The translations under genes and the position numbers were made by a program. Shown piece by piece: positions 1 through 13,187 of a DNA stretch of 64,000 nt. Position 1 is the first letter of the stretch; each line of letters starts with the position of its first letter. The DNA comes from Solen grandis (Eukaryota; Mollusca; Bivalvia; Adapedonta; Solenidae): the NCBI GenBank assembly GCA_021229015.1, contig CM037783.1, positions 6,023,324 through 6,087,323 of the forward strand. Reading direction: 5' to 3'. The notes under the pieces are model-generated. The model was given only the letters and a program-made list of their open reading frames with translations. It made no database searches and had not been told where the DNA came from.

Positions 1-344
1 ATTACGACTGTCACGTGAGCACGTGCTATTTGCGCTCCCTACCGACAGGGAACAAGTAAAGGAAACCGGATGCGCAAGCAAATATTCCGGATTCGCCATA
101 AATAATATTAAATAAGCCGCAAGTTTCTCTCAGTTATCATATAATATGTATGTAGAGAGATCATGTTAACATATAACATTATGAAAGGCACGTACATCCC
201 GTGATGATACAGATTCTCACGATCTGAAGGACAAAAACGTATTGCATCGTCACTGATCTTAAACGGCGAGAGGGACATGTAGAGTTTTCGGCTTTCGTGA
301 AAGTCTGGGTATTATAAACACGTATGGACCATTTTGTTCGTTTT
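1..344. other. Unassigned AT-rich DNA
   Basis: I see no coding potential, RNA gene or recognisable repeat here. Short frames are interrupted and lack codon structure. Confidence 0.5.
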
Positions 345-480
345 TAAGTCCTACCGACAGTATTTCAATCATTTGGAGACTGCGTCTACTTAATTCAGAT
401 ATAATGCTACCACATCCATACAACAACATCGCAACTTGACATATGACTTGATACGACGCCAAGGCACATTATCATGCCAC
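345..480 (-). repeat. SINE body fragment (family 2), head missing
   Basis: The segment carries the body signature shared with copies at 8640, 19786, 40375, 49275 and 55383: an 'agtatttcaatcatttggag' block followed by 'ataatgctaccaca'. In the other copies this body lies 3' of a tRNA-like head on the minus strand. The head is absent here, so this is a truncated copy whose place is taken by the microsatellite that follows. Confidence 0.55.
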
Positions 481-511
481 CAAGCCGTACCGGAAGTACC
501 CATACTATATT

Positions 512-669
<158 letters not shown>

Positions 670-1110
670 TTATCCAATTAATCAAATTCATTGCATTCAC
701 ACATCTTCTTTTCTTACTTTTCAGTAAAGATTGTATTTTGGAACACGTAATCTGCATTTAAAAGAAGCTATAACGAAACGATTAGTTTAGAAATGTTGCT
801 CACGAAGCTGATGCATTTGACATACTTTCATTTCCAGGTTTTCTCTCTCCCCGATATTGTTTCCATGATAAATCTGTTGAGTTCGTTTCTTGAACCACTG
901 CTTTTAATCCCATTACGATGGAATGCATGTAAATTACTTTAACGAACAAGCAAAAAATGACACATTTGGGCATAGTTTCTTCTTCACGAAAAATGATAAA
1001 TTTATGGCTAACTTGTGCCAGCAAAACGGTTTTGTTCATATGTTGAATTTCATTAGGACATTGCCTCCTCCTTTGATCGCTCTCCGAAGGTGCAATTACA
1101 GGAATATGCA
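670..1110. other. Unassigned sequence
   Basis: No gene or repeat recognised. Short open frames on both strands lack homology that I can see and have no splice context. Confidence 0.45.
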
Positions 1111-1111
1111 A

Positions 1112-1180
1112 TGCCTGGATAGCGTAGTGGTAACGCGCTTACATTTTGGGTTCGATTCCTGATCGTGATCACTCGTCCAG
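1112..1180 (+). repeat. Decayed tRNA-derived SINE head
   Basis: An A-box-like TAGCGTAGTGG at 1120-1130 and a good B box GGTTCGATTCC at 1149-1159 lie only about 20 bases apart. That is too close for a functional tRNA, so an internal deletion is likely. No acceptor stem can be paired. It reads as a SINE remnant rather than a tRNA gene. Confidence 0.5.
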
Positions 1181-1486
1181 ACACGCGGTTCTTCGGCTTT
1201 TTCCCTCAGTAATGCTGACTATGACATTTAAGGTTTAAATTCACTTTGTCATAATGAAAAGGCCGAAATTATGTTGAAATATTAGTCGAATTTTTTATTT
1301 TGAATTTCCTACTTTCAAAATTGAATATCTTTATGAACATTCTGTTCCTAGAAACCGTCACAACTTGAAGAGTTACATACGCCCTTTTCATACACCATGG
1401 TCGCAAACTTATGATCATGTAGTTTTGTAGGTTGGAGTCCCGATTTGGGAACTCGGGCATTTTACACCTGAAAGCATTCCATTTGG

Positions 1487-1610
1487 CGCAGTAGGTCAGT
1501 GGTTCGATCCAGGTATCCCGCCGTGTACTCGGAGTCTTCCTTCACGAGTAGCTGGACGTCGCAACGTCACCGTCATGGTAACGGCACCTCTGAAATTACA
1601 ACATTTAAGA
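1487..1610 (+). repeat. Divergent SINE copy (family 1-like)
   Basis: A B-box-like GGTTCGATCC sits near 1500. It is followed by 'tcttccttcacgagtagct' and 'agctggacgtcg', which match the body of the better copy at 1815-2069 at the same relative spacing. The head is partly deleted. Confidence 0.5.
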
Positions 1611-1814
1611 TGGAATTGGACACCATGCTCTGCCCTTGAATTCACCCCTGATATGGCTTGAATAACTGGTCAGTACTACTGCTACTTCTACAACCACAGC
1701 TATTGATGATGATAATGGTGATGGTGGTGAAGAAGAAGAAGTCTATGTCGTGTATACTTTATTTACAGTTTTGGGCATGAGTATACTATGTACATATGTA
1801 CATATATTATTAAT

Positions 1815-2069
1815 GGGGCTCCGTGGCCGAGAGGGTAAAGTCGCTGACTTTAACACTCACTCAGCCCCTCACCGCGTGGGTTCGAATCCCGGCAGGGTCA
1901 ATCGGATTTTCATGTGAGGAAGCCTTCCAGCTGGCTTGCGGTAGGTCGTGGTTCTACCCGGATGCCTCCGTGCATTCGGGATCTTCCTCCACCTGTAATT
2001 AGCTGGACGTCGTTATATGACTGAAATACTGTCGAAGCGACGGTAAACTCAAATAGTCAAGTCAAGTCA
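1815..2069 (+). repeat. tRNA-derived SINE, family 1, near full length
   Basis: The head resembles a class II (Ser/Leu-type) tRNA, with A box TGGCCGAGAGG at 1824-1834 and B box GGTTCGAATCC at 1879-1889. The body runs through 'gcattcgggatcttcctcc' and 'agctggacgtcg' to a tail with 'atgactgaaatactgtcg' and 'cggtaaactc'. A reverse copy lies at 5080-5303. Both pol III boxes are intact, so it could still be transcribed. The tail motif is shared with family 2 (see findings). Confidence 0.85.
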
Positions 2070-2072
2070 TAT

Positions 2073-4315
<2,243 letters not shown>

Positions 4316-4319
4316 TTTA

Positions 4320-4553
4320 CCCTTTCCCTCATAGAGGATACCATGAAAAGACCTATGCGAACAGCATAAAACCAGATCAGCCTGCGAGTAACTCTCAGGC
4401 TGATCAGGTTTTATGCTGTTCGCTGCTCCTCAGTGGTCTGGTAATGAGGATTTTACAATTAAATTTGGTAAAGTTTGAGTTTGGCTTTCTGCAGATCAGG
4501 CTTTATGTGGTACCTATTGAGTGCGTCAAAATGAGTCTGTATGAGGGAAAGGG
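4320..4553 (+). mobile_element. TTAA-flanked MITE, family M1 (copy 1)
   Basis: The 234-bp element begins CCCTTTCCCTCAT and ends ATGAGGGAAAGGG. Its right flank is TTAA (4554-4557) and its left flank is TTTA (4316-4319), probably a mutated TTAA. A central palindrome (CAGCATAAAACC ... GGTTTTATGCTG) is present. TTAA duplication plus CCC termini are typical of piggyBac-like elements; Kolobok also uses TTAA. There is no coding capacity, so it must have been moved by a transposase encoded elsewhere. Confidence 0.88.
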
Positions 4554-5079
4554 TTAAATCATAACTGAAATATAAGATTAATCTAGATTATGAGTAGAGC
4601 TACTAAATGTATACAGCAGATAACCAAATGCAGTTCACATGTTTCAGTGCTTTGATATTACATTTGTAAAGGAAACAAAATATTTGCGTTATATATCCCG
4701 ACTGTCTATATACGTCTATTATAGTAACGTAACAGTAACTTATATACTTATTGTAGATCTACGGTGATGTGGAAACATATGTCTACTGTTGGTTATCGTA
4801 GAAAACCGAATGAAGCAAATAACAATGGAGTGGATAAATCATTTTGTAAAATGTCGCTTGGTCATCAAAATATGGCCGGAGGCTTCTTACCTCATCTTTT
4901 CTGACAAAATCGTCTGTCTGTAATAGAATATTACGTAACGGTTGACAAAACGTCTTACACATTAACCTAAAATTGCTGAAAGATTTTTTATCAAACACTT
5001 TCTGTTGCTAGAGGGTATACACATAATGTCAGTATCATTGAGCGATTATGGTTTGTTGCAAATTGAAATAAACATAATA

Positions 5080-5303
5080 AGGCTTGACTGACTATTTGAG
5101 TTTACCGTTGCTTAGACAGTATTTCAGTCATATAGTGACGTCAAGCTAATTACAGGTGGAAGAAGACCCCGAATGCACGGAGGCATCCGGGTAGAACCAC
5201 CGACCTACCGCAAGCCAGCTGGAGGCTTCCTCACATGAAAATCCGAATGACCCTGCAGGGATTCGAAGTCAGCGACTTTACCCTCTCGGCCACGGAGGCC
5301 CCC
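5080..5303 (-). repeat. tRNA-derived SINE, family 1, internally deleted head
   Basis: This is the reverse-orientation partner of 1815-2069. On the minus strand the head starts at about 5300 with TGGCCGAGAGGG, then jumps to a B-box-like 'ttcgaatccctgcagg'; about 25 bases between the boxes are lost. The body and the tail ('ttgagtttaccg' on plus) are well conserved. Confidence 0.8.
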
Positions 5304-6770
5304 TCAACATAGTAAGGACCCTTCACCGGAAGTTGATGATTTCTAAAAGATCACTTCCGCTCAGCATCTTTCACGTGGTCTGCAATGCCAAACGTTAAAA
5401 ATACCAGAACTTGGATGTCGTCAACTAATGCTTCTTAAAATACAACAACACAACAACAACAACGTCAGAGCTCCTTTCAACCACAAAATGTACAAATCAC
5501 ATGTTTTCGAACACTATGATATTTATCTATACAATTTAACTTGGGATTTGATGCTTCAAACTGCAAAACTATATAAGAATTTTGCCGAAAGTGTACTCAC
5601 CATTGACGCAGGCGCGAAACACCTGTTGAACCAATGTAAGATAGACCACTAATTACACTTTACACAAGCCAGCACACATTTCACAATATGTGAAAAACAT
5701 GATTTTTATTCTTGCATTTTAGGGTTCAACGGGGCTCTTATTCGTGAATTAAAGAAAAAAAAAGGGATGCTATTTGAAATGGCGACTAGACACTGGTTTT
5801 CTTACAAAGCAGACAAAAAGACGTATGTTGTCCTAATAAATTACATATATTTGACAGAATGGACCGCCCTTGAAAAAAGTTCCACTGACTTGGGTCTTAA
5901 AATTCATAAAACGAAAAAATATAAACGGTCGATGTTGTTTTTCTTTCTTTCATCATTTAAAAACAACGGCAAAACGTGTACGTCGTTCTGCGCATGCTTC
6001 AACCACCTATATCTTTTACCGAGAACAGGTCCTGAACTCTTTAATAATCCCTCAATTATACATGTTCTGAAGCACAATCAGGGCATGCAACATGCATGAC
6101 ACGGCGTGTTAATTGCAATAACCTGAGTGTTGTCATATTAACAAGTTTTTCAGTCATAAATGTCTGCCATTATTGTCATAAAAATGAATGTGTCTCATCT
6201 AACAGGCCTACAAAACCAAGACCCGGGTCACACCCGAATTATTAACGCCTAACTTGCGTTTGGCCACTATGCATGGCTGAAAACCTGTATTGAACACTCA
6301 AACAATCGAATAATCAACGCCGGAACCTTTCAGCGACCCCAGGGGAACAATTTAAATCAGCACTCCCTTTGTCGTCCTCAAAGGATGCTTCAACTTGAAG
6401 CAATCTGAATGACAGAGACTTGCGACTCTATACAAATCAACGATCAATGTTCGTAGACGTTGGCTGCAGTTATGTGGAGTTTGACTTGTAAACAGTCTCG
6501 CTTGTAATTAATCTAAGATGTTTTGCCGTCTGAACAGGCCGTTGCCGCTTGTTTGCAGCGTTGCAGTTATTTAACTCGGTTTTGTGTCCATTCTGGACGC
6601 TGGTGTTAATTACAATAGATAACGTATGCAGTCTTGATTGCTGTCGCATTCGATGGTCCCAGAAATACAGTATGCCACATACTAACACACACGCATCGGT
6701 CTTTTGTAAGAGTAGGCATATGTGTAATTTCTACGAAAAAATAAGAAGAAAAAAAACACATACAGAGAAA
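5304..6770. other. Unassigned sequence, no gene recognised
   Basis: Open frames of up to about 110 codons occur (for example 5767-6099). They show lysine/phenylalanine-rich composition expected of AT-rich DNA, no domain, and no splice-site pattern. Confidence 0.45.
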
Positions 6771-6777
6771 AAATTGA

Positions 6778-6842
6778 AAACAACAACAACAACAACAACA
6801 ACAAAAACATCTACTTCTACTACTACTACTACTGCTACTAAT
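6778..6842. repeat. Short (CAA)n / (TAC)n simple repeat
   Basis: About eight CAA units (6780-6804) are followed by an imperfect CTA/CTACT tract to 6842. Confidence 0.85.
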
Positions 6843-6965
6843 ACTATTTAAATCAGTGCTGCACACAAGGCCATTCACGACTTCAACCCGACGATCACTT
6901 CGATCTCTACTCGATCATTTCCGGTCGAACATGAAGTCATGAACTGGTCCTAATGGAACATGAAC

Positions 6966-7270
6966 GAGTAGTGGTCGAGTAGCGATGAGGTAGCGGTCCA
7001 GTAGTATTGAGGTAGGTCGAGTAGCGATAAGGTAATGGTCGAGTAGCGATGAGGTAAAGGTCGAGTAGCGATGAGGTAGCGGTCGAGTAGCGATGAGGTA
7101 AAGGTTGAGTAGCGATGAGGTAAAGGTCGAGTAGCGATGAGGTAATGGTCGAGTAGCGATGAGGTAAAGGTCGAGGTTGAGTAGCGATGAGGTAAAGGTC
7201 GAGTAGCGATAAGGTAGCGGTCGAGTAGCGATGATGTAGTAGCAATGAGGTAGTGGTCGGGTAGCGGTGA
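6966..7270. repeat. 22-bp minisatellite
   Basis: The unit 'ggtcgagtagcgatgaggta' plus 2-3 variable bases is repeated about 13 times with small variations (aag, atg or gcg after ggta; some units are shortened or extended). Arginine/leucine-rich frames on the minus strand here are repeat shadows. GTCGAGTAGCGATGAGG is the conserved core. Confidence 0.92.
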
Positions 7271-7738
7271 GTCGGAAGTGCTTGGGTAGCGGTCGGGTGG
7301 ATCTAGGCAAGAGAGTAGGGATCGCTTTGATCAGGTTGTGGTCGCTATTTTCTTTAAAACTCGTCTACACGATCGTTTCCCGACCAACTCGACCAATACC
7401 CGATCACTTTTCGAGCCTTGGCTTCCGATCCTTACTCTATATTCTTTGAAGTCAATAAGCATTCGGTAGAAAGCTAGAGTGATGCCGCTCAAGGTAGACC
7501 AACCCGTCATCATCTGCCGATCGGGCCAGACTAGTCCCCGGTCGCCTGATCTAGTTTGATCGAGTTGATCTGATTGGTAGTGTGAACCCATCGGCCATGA
7601 TGTTTGTTTAATGTTTATCAAACTGTAACAAACTTGGTTTAGAAAATTTTAAACGGAAATAATAAAGTGTGTTTGTGTGAGTTTTAATACATATTATTGT
7701 CAAATATACATAATTAAAAGTAATACAAAATATATAAA

Positions 7739-7753
7739 GGGGGGGGGGGGGGG
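7739..7753. repeat. Poly-G tract (15 G)
   Basis: There are 15 uninterrupted G at 7739-7753. Such long G runs are rare in this AT-rich DNA and can form quadruplex or triplex structures. Confidence 0.9.
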
Positions 7754-7908
7754 TGTTGTATTATTACAGAATATTAATCTTGTAATAATAAGTCAGTTTA
7801 TTAACCTCCGGAATCCACGAATATACAATATACATGTATCCGCGTATAGATTCATATTACAGCCCAGCGAATACGATTTCAACAAAGTAAATACATTTGT
7901 ATATTTAC

Positions 7909-8058
7909 ATGATGATAAAGGTGATGATGATAAAGGTGATGATGATAAAGGTGATGATGATGGTGGTGATGATGATCAAGGTGATGATGATAAAGGTGAT
8001 GATGATGGTGGTGATGATGATGAAGGTGATGATGATGGTGGTGGTGGTGGTGTATGTG
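7909..8058. repeat. 15-bp minisatellite, GATGATGATAAAGGT type
   Basis: About nine units of GATGATGATAAAGGT and its variants (TGGTGGT, CAAGGT, GAAGGT) run head to tail, ending in GGT repeats. Asp/Gly/Lys, Met/Val and Ile/Thr frames across it are low-complexity artefacts. Confidence 0.9.
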
Positions 8059-8639
8059 TGTGCTCGGGTCACTGTGTGGGGACGCTGTTGTTGGTGTTGT
8101 TGTATTAGAACCACCGACCTACCATAAGGTTAGGTCCGGGTGACCAGACAGGGGTCAGACCCAGAGCAATGAGGGTCAAAGTGCCAGCAAGTCTGAGACA
8201 ACAATCACTTGGCTACGGAATCCAACTTGCATCTTTCACTTCTCTCTTAAATATCATCTTTTTATCATCTAACAATTAAACAATGCAACTAGCTTACTTC
8301 CATAAAAATAAAGTATTTGACAGCCCGTCAGAACACTCCAAGTGCAGTAACCACCAAATTATTTTCCCAATATCTTAACTTCATCTTCCGATAGAATGTT
8401 ACAAGTACTGTCTCTCTTGACAGATTGTAGTTTTATTCATTTTTTATAACGCTCATGGTATATCAAATGATATATATAATGACTGTTCAGAAAAAATATG
8501 AAGTCCATACTTCAATCACAGTATAACATTATTGTGTGCATGGATGTTGGGGAGTAACGACAGTTAAAATGTCATCAAAATTAACAGACAGAAATCGATG
8601 TAAGATCGATTGATTGCTAGGGCTAATCGTCCCAACCAC

Positions 8640-8916
8640 ATTTTTTCCAGTCATTTGGAGACGGATGTTTACAAGACACGGCAGTTATAGAGCTGTCACA
8701 CTGCAGTATGTGACATGTGGCATGATACCACAGCCTGTTATATTGTCCTGACACCGAGTCAACCGGTCCTTGCACTACCCTTATAATTTTATGCTGAGCG
8801 CCAAGCAAAGGAATATCCCAGGACTTTTTTAATGACTATGGCAAGTCGCGGCCGGGTATCGAAGCCACGACTTCGGACACTCTAACCACTTGGCCAACGA
8901 TGGATGAACTACCTAG
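8640..8916 (-). repeat. tRNA-derived SINE, family 2
   Basis: On the minus strand a head with A box TGGCCAAGTGGTTAGAG (from about 8905) and B box GGCTTCGATACCC (about 8860) is followed by the family 2 body. On plus the body reads 'catttggagac', 'cacactgcagtatgtgac' and 'gtggcatgatacca'. It is similar to the copies at 19786, 40375, 49275 and 55383. Confidence 0.82.
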
Positions 8917-8919
8917 AGT

Positions 8920-10080
8920 GGGGTGGTTTTATATAGTAGAAACGTCTTTAGGCAGTTACATATTCAGATAGGCCATACAACTTAAATTAATGAAAATATA
9001 GGCGTAGAAATAACAACACTACAAACATTAAAAATATGCAACTCTTTTAATGACATTTTGATGATGATCGTTTTCATGAAATACATAAAACGCTGTTTTA
9101 TAAAGGGTGAAGGTCGCAGTGCGCCCTTTGTTTTCACATACACACAATCACTACATTTACTTGCACCTCCTGATCAGTGTATATAAATATTCGATAACAC
9201 AACTTAATACTGACAGATAGACCGACATATCTTGTGCTGGCCGGTGTATTGAACTAGTCCAAAACTGTTTGCTTTAATTGTTCAAAAACCGAAACCTTGC
9301 TTCGAGCTTATAGATTATAAATGTTTTCTTGATTGTATAAATTAAGAATTAAATTGAACAAACTATTCAAACAGAGTTTGGTCTCTTTCCAACAAAACCA
9401 CGGGATTTTTATTCAGTCGTATGGCCACAACCGGCATAAGTTTACCTATATTTGTTAATTCCCGTCTCTAGAGAATAACGTAACTCCCCTCGTTTATAGA
9501 GTGTATTTCAATACGTTGTTTGTTGACTCTAAACAGTTTGTTCACTAAGTCTACGGCCGATTCAAAAGATTCATACAATGCTTTTAAACATTACAGGTTC
9601 TTAACAATGCCGCTTACAGCTAAATTAATAAATCAGAAAGTAAAATGATGTTTATCGGATAGGAAAGTTAGACAGTGCAATAGATTTTACCTATTCTTTA
9701 TGTAAGCGCCGTTAGACCTTCTTGTAAAATTTCTTGCGATTTAGTGATAAATGTTTCCAGTATGGTAATTAATTCTCTACAGTTATTTCTTCATAAGAAT
9801 TTCACAAATCTCCAAAGATCGATAATATGCCTCTGTAGAGTTACGTTTGAGGTTAAACCACGGTCAGAGACGACCAATTTATGTTATACTCGGTTGTTAT
9901 TTCATGACATAAGAAAACAGGAAGCAATTAGATCAAATTTTCAATTGCAGGATAAAGCGCTACTTTATTTTTACACAACAGTCGGCTGCTTTCAGAGTTA
10001 ATTAATAAATAATTAATAAATACATGTGTAACAATATGTCATTGCTGATCTGAAGATGTAAGACCACAGTTATCATGACT
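8920..10080. other. Unassigned AT-rich DNA
   Basis: No gene, RNA or repeat recognised. Small frames such as 9744-10001 have no supporting features. Confidence 0.45.
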
Positions 10081-10089
10081 GAATTATGC

Positions 10090-10225
10090 AGTGACGCCGG
10101 CAAACAGAAATCTAGAGTTGGTGAGTTTACTCGTAAAAACACAATTGTGACGTCGGTAGAGCAACTAGAGCTGGTGAGAAATTGTGACGTCTGTAGAGCC
10201 TATAGTTACGCAGCTGTGACGTCAG
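10090..10225 (+). repeat. Degenerate tandem repeat carrying three TGACGTC sites
   Basis: Loosely repeated blocks contain 'gtgacgtc.gtagagc' and 'ctagagytggtgag'. TGACGTC occurs at 10148-10154, 10185-10191 and 10217-10223, the last as a full palindromic CRE (TGACGTCA). Spacing is about 35 bases. The repeat is visible; a CREB/ATF regulatory role is only a possibility. Confidence 0.45.
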
Positions 10226-10263
10226 CTCGAAAACCGTTAGTAACGCAATTTTCAAATTACTGA

Positions 10264-13187
10264 TTTAAGTCTTCTGTCTTGATGAAAATAAAAAAAAACT
10301 TAATATAATGACCAGTTTGATACTTTGAATTTCACGATGATCAACACGAGATAATAAATTAAAGAGACATGATATTTGGTTTAATCTTTTTCCAATCGTG
10401 ATGAAGAGGTAGATATTTGTTAAGATTACATCCGGGTCCCATCTAAGCGAGACTTGAGTATGCACTGAATTTCAGTGCACCACTCTCATCTTCTTGACTC
10501 ATGTGTTTAAAATTATCAATTTTAAATGAACTGCTGACACGTATGGCATGATCTGATAATTTGTACAACAGGCGACCAGGTGAAACAACAAATGAAGAAG
10601 AAAAAATAAACTTAAAAATGCATACATGTTTCAATATATTGAAAAATAAAAATGTTCAATTTGCAATTTCAAAAAAAGAAGAGTAATGGAATAAATGAAG
10701 AATAAGGAACGTACCAACTGTTAATTTTATCAAATGTAAGTTTTTGTGACTGAGTGTGCACTCTAATGCGTTCTCAGTTATCTGGAGACATTGTCCTCTC
10801 AAAACAAGTCGGAGCAGAAGGTTTGTATCATGCATTGTGACATTTCCTATACGATGTGAATCTGCTATGTATATCATTTTTCCCTTTAATGTTGTTATTA
10901 CCTTATAAAATAGAATAGCATCTTTTGCTGATTTTTTTCAACTTAAAAAAACAACAAACAACACGTAAATCTATCTAAACTTCACACTTTTTATAAGGAA
11001 AGCTTATTAAATTGTGAAAAAAAAGACGTCAAAGTCCAATTTCAAATATCCTGCTTAATGGCGTACATTGCTTTAACACGAGGTCACAACCCTTCTGCCA
11101 GGACTCATTTTAAGACAATCATCATCATCATCATCATCATCAAAATATACATGGCGCAATTATCAAGCACGTAATGACGTCATCAAATCAAAAATCATTA
11201 CTTTGGTCTTTGATTAATGTAAGCTGTTACTTTACTTGAATATCACATTATTTTTCGGACCAAAAAAGATGTCCATTAACTTAAGTTTATTTACATTTCT
11301 ATTACAAATAATAAAATGTGTTGTTTAAAGAAACGTTTCCCTGTTGATTGCTGTAGTTGAACAATATCCTATCATGCTGTTCATTTCACAATCAATTTGC
11401 ATATTACTAAAGCAAGTTTCATGCATAAAAACATTAATTTAATTTCCCATTTATAATGTGCTTAAATAAATGATTTCCTATCCGAATAAAACTTTAATTA
11501 CTTCTAATTTTCCAATGCGTGATTATGATAAATCAGATATCATCCAAACATTATAAAGATTTGGAGAATTCCAGCTACCTTCCTGAAAATGATGAAATTT
11601 ACAAATCTGTGGGACTACAATTTATAGTTCATAAAATCTGTGACAATTTCTATTTCATTAACCAGAAATAATGTCAATAAACTACGTAGAATGTGCAAAA
11701 TTATTTCAGATATCTCATTTACTATTAATTATGATCATTACTGGAGAGTTTCGACCAAAATATACATATTTATCTCAGTCAACAAAAAAAATAACTTTCA
11801 ATCTTAGTCTAACGGAAGAAAACTTTTTTTTTAAAATTTGTTAGGAATCATTATTTCAAACAAAGTAAACTGACAAATGTTGAACCATACGGGTAAACTT
11901 TTGGGACTGAGACAAAAAATTTCTCTAGTATATGTAACCAGGACTTCATATTGTTATGTAATTGTATACTGAATCTGCTTTTATATTTCATTTTGTACAC
12001 TTCTTTCAATACTCCATAAAACCGAACTCAACTACACGGGAAAATTGTCTTGTTTTGTTTTGTAAAAACGCTGAACTTAAGCAACCATATCTTCTACAAT
12101 GTTAAGTCATTGTCTCAAAGTTTGAAATAATTGATGAAAATGATGCAAAAATATACCCCTATCACAACTACGTAGGCATTTGCAGTTTTAAAAATTTGAC
12201 GTGATTTTATCAGGAAAAAAATCTACAAAAATGAAACTACGAAAATCTTTATTGCTGTTTCCAGACTGTTTAAAAGCCCAGACAACTATGTGACTTAAAT
12301 AATATATTAACAACTGAGATAAAATCAAGATAAATATCACTCACTAAGCACATTACTGTATACAAGTAGTAAACTTAATCTAAGTTAAGTATTTTAGATC
12401 AAACTGTGTTTTCTATATAAACATATCTTGAGAATTTAAGCCTGTGGTCCCTTAAAATGGTCATAACATAAAATGCATAAATTTCAAATTAAAGCACAAA
12501 TTGCCTTAAGTTTTATAAATAACTTAAAATATTTCGATCCGGATAATTTTGAAAATAGCATTTTTGTCTACTTCTAAGGCTTCACCCTATGTTTTGAAGA
12601 ATAGCATCTGGGCAGCCATTCCAACTTAAATATATAGATCTATTTATATATATTCAAATTTAACAAGTTCAGAAAAATATTAACATATACATATAACAGC
12701 ATGTGCTAATTACAAGAAAACATCATTTAGCTTTCAACTTGCAATAAATATGTGCCTCAATTTTACAGTTCCTTTCCGTAAAAAGTACCAAGTACCATGG
12801 TAATTGGCTTTGGAATGCATCCTCCAATTTACGTTTCCATGCACTTGGACAAAAGACCAACGTTTCAGGTCTGCGGACAAACAAGTCAGTTTCTCTCACT
12901 CTTCTTATTCCTAAACCATGTACCTCGTGCAATATTTACATTTTATCTAGCGAGTAAAGTAAGGACCATCCTTGTCGCAGTGACTAAGGGTAGCACCTGA
13001 TCTGTCAAACTTACAGACGTGTTGATCTCACGTTTCTACGTCATTATTGTCCAAGACGTGGTTAAGTCTGACCGAATCCCCACCATCGCTCTCTTAACAC
13101 ATTGCTGTTCTCTACCCACTTCACTGACCCTGAATCACTGATCTCAACTTAAAACCCAAATACTAGTATCATGTTAATATATACTTA
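10264..13187. other. AT-rich DNA downstream of the MAML stop, including its probable 3' UTR
   Basis: No coding sequence recognised. The MAML 3' UTR should run leftward from 13187. The first minus-strand AATAAA that I noted is at 12248-12253 (TTTATT on plus), about 935 bases beyond the stop, but I cannot tell whether it is used. A short ATC tract lies at 11119-11141. Confidence 0.4.

Noticed and set aside
1815..1890. Possible functional tRNA-Ser/Leu gene
   Set aside because: The A and B boxes are good, but the body and tail that follow match a dispersed family with a reverse copy at 5080, so it is a SINE.
5767..6099. 110-codon plus-strand frame
   Set aside because: AT-rich codons, no domain, a second overlapping frame of similar length; probably chance.
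6915..7310. Repetitive 131-residue and 102-residue frames on minus (RPLPHRYST-type repeats)
   Set aside because: They are translations of the 22-bp minisatellite. A 22-bp unit does not preserve frame, and apparent periodicity comes from the repeat, not from selection.
7677..8127. Asp/Gly-rich, Met/Val-rich and Ile/Thr-rich frames
   Set aside because: Low-complexity readings of the 15-bp minisatellite, open in several frames at once.
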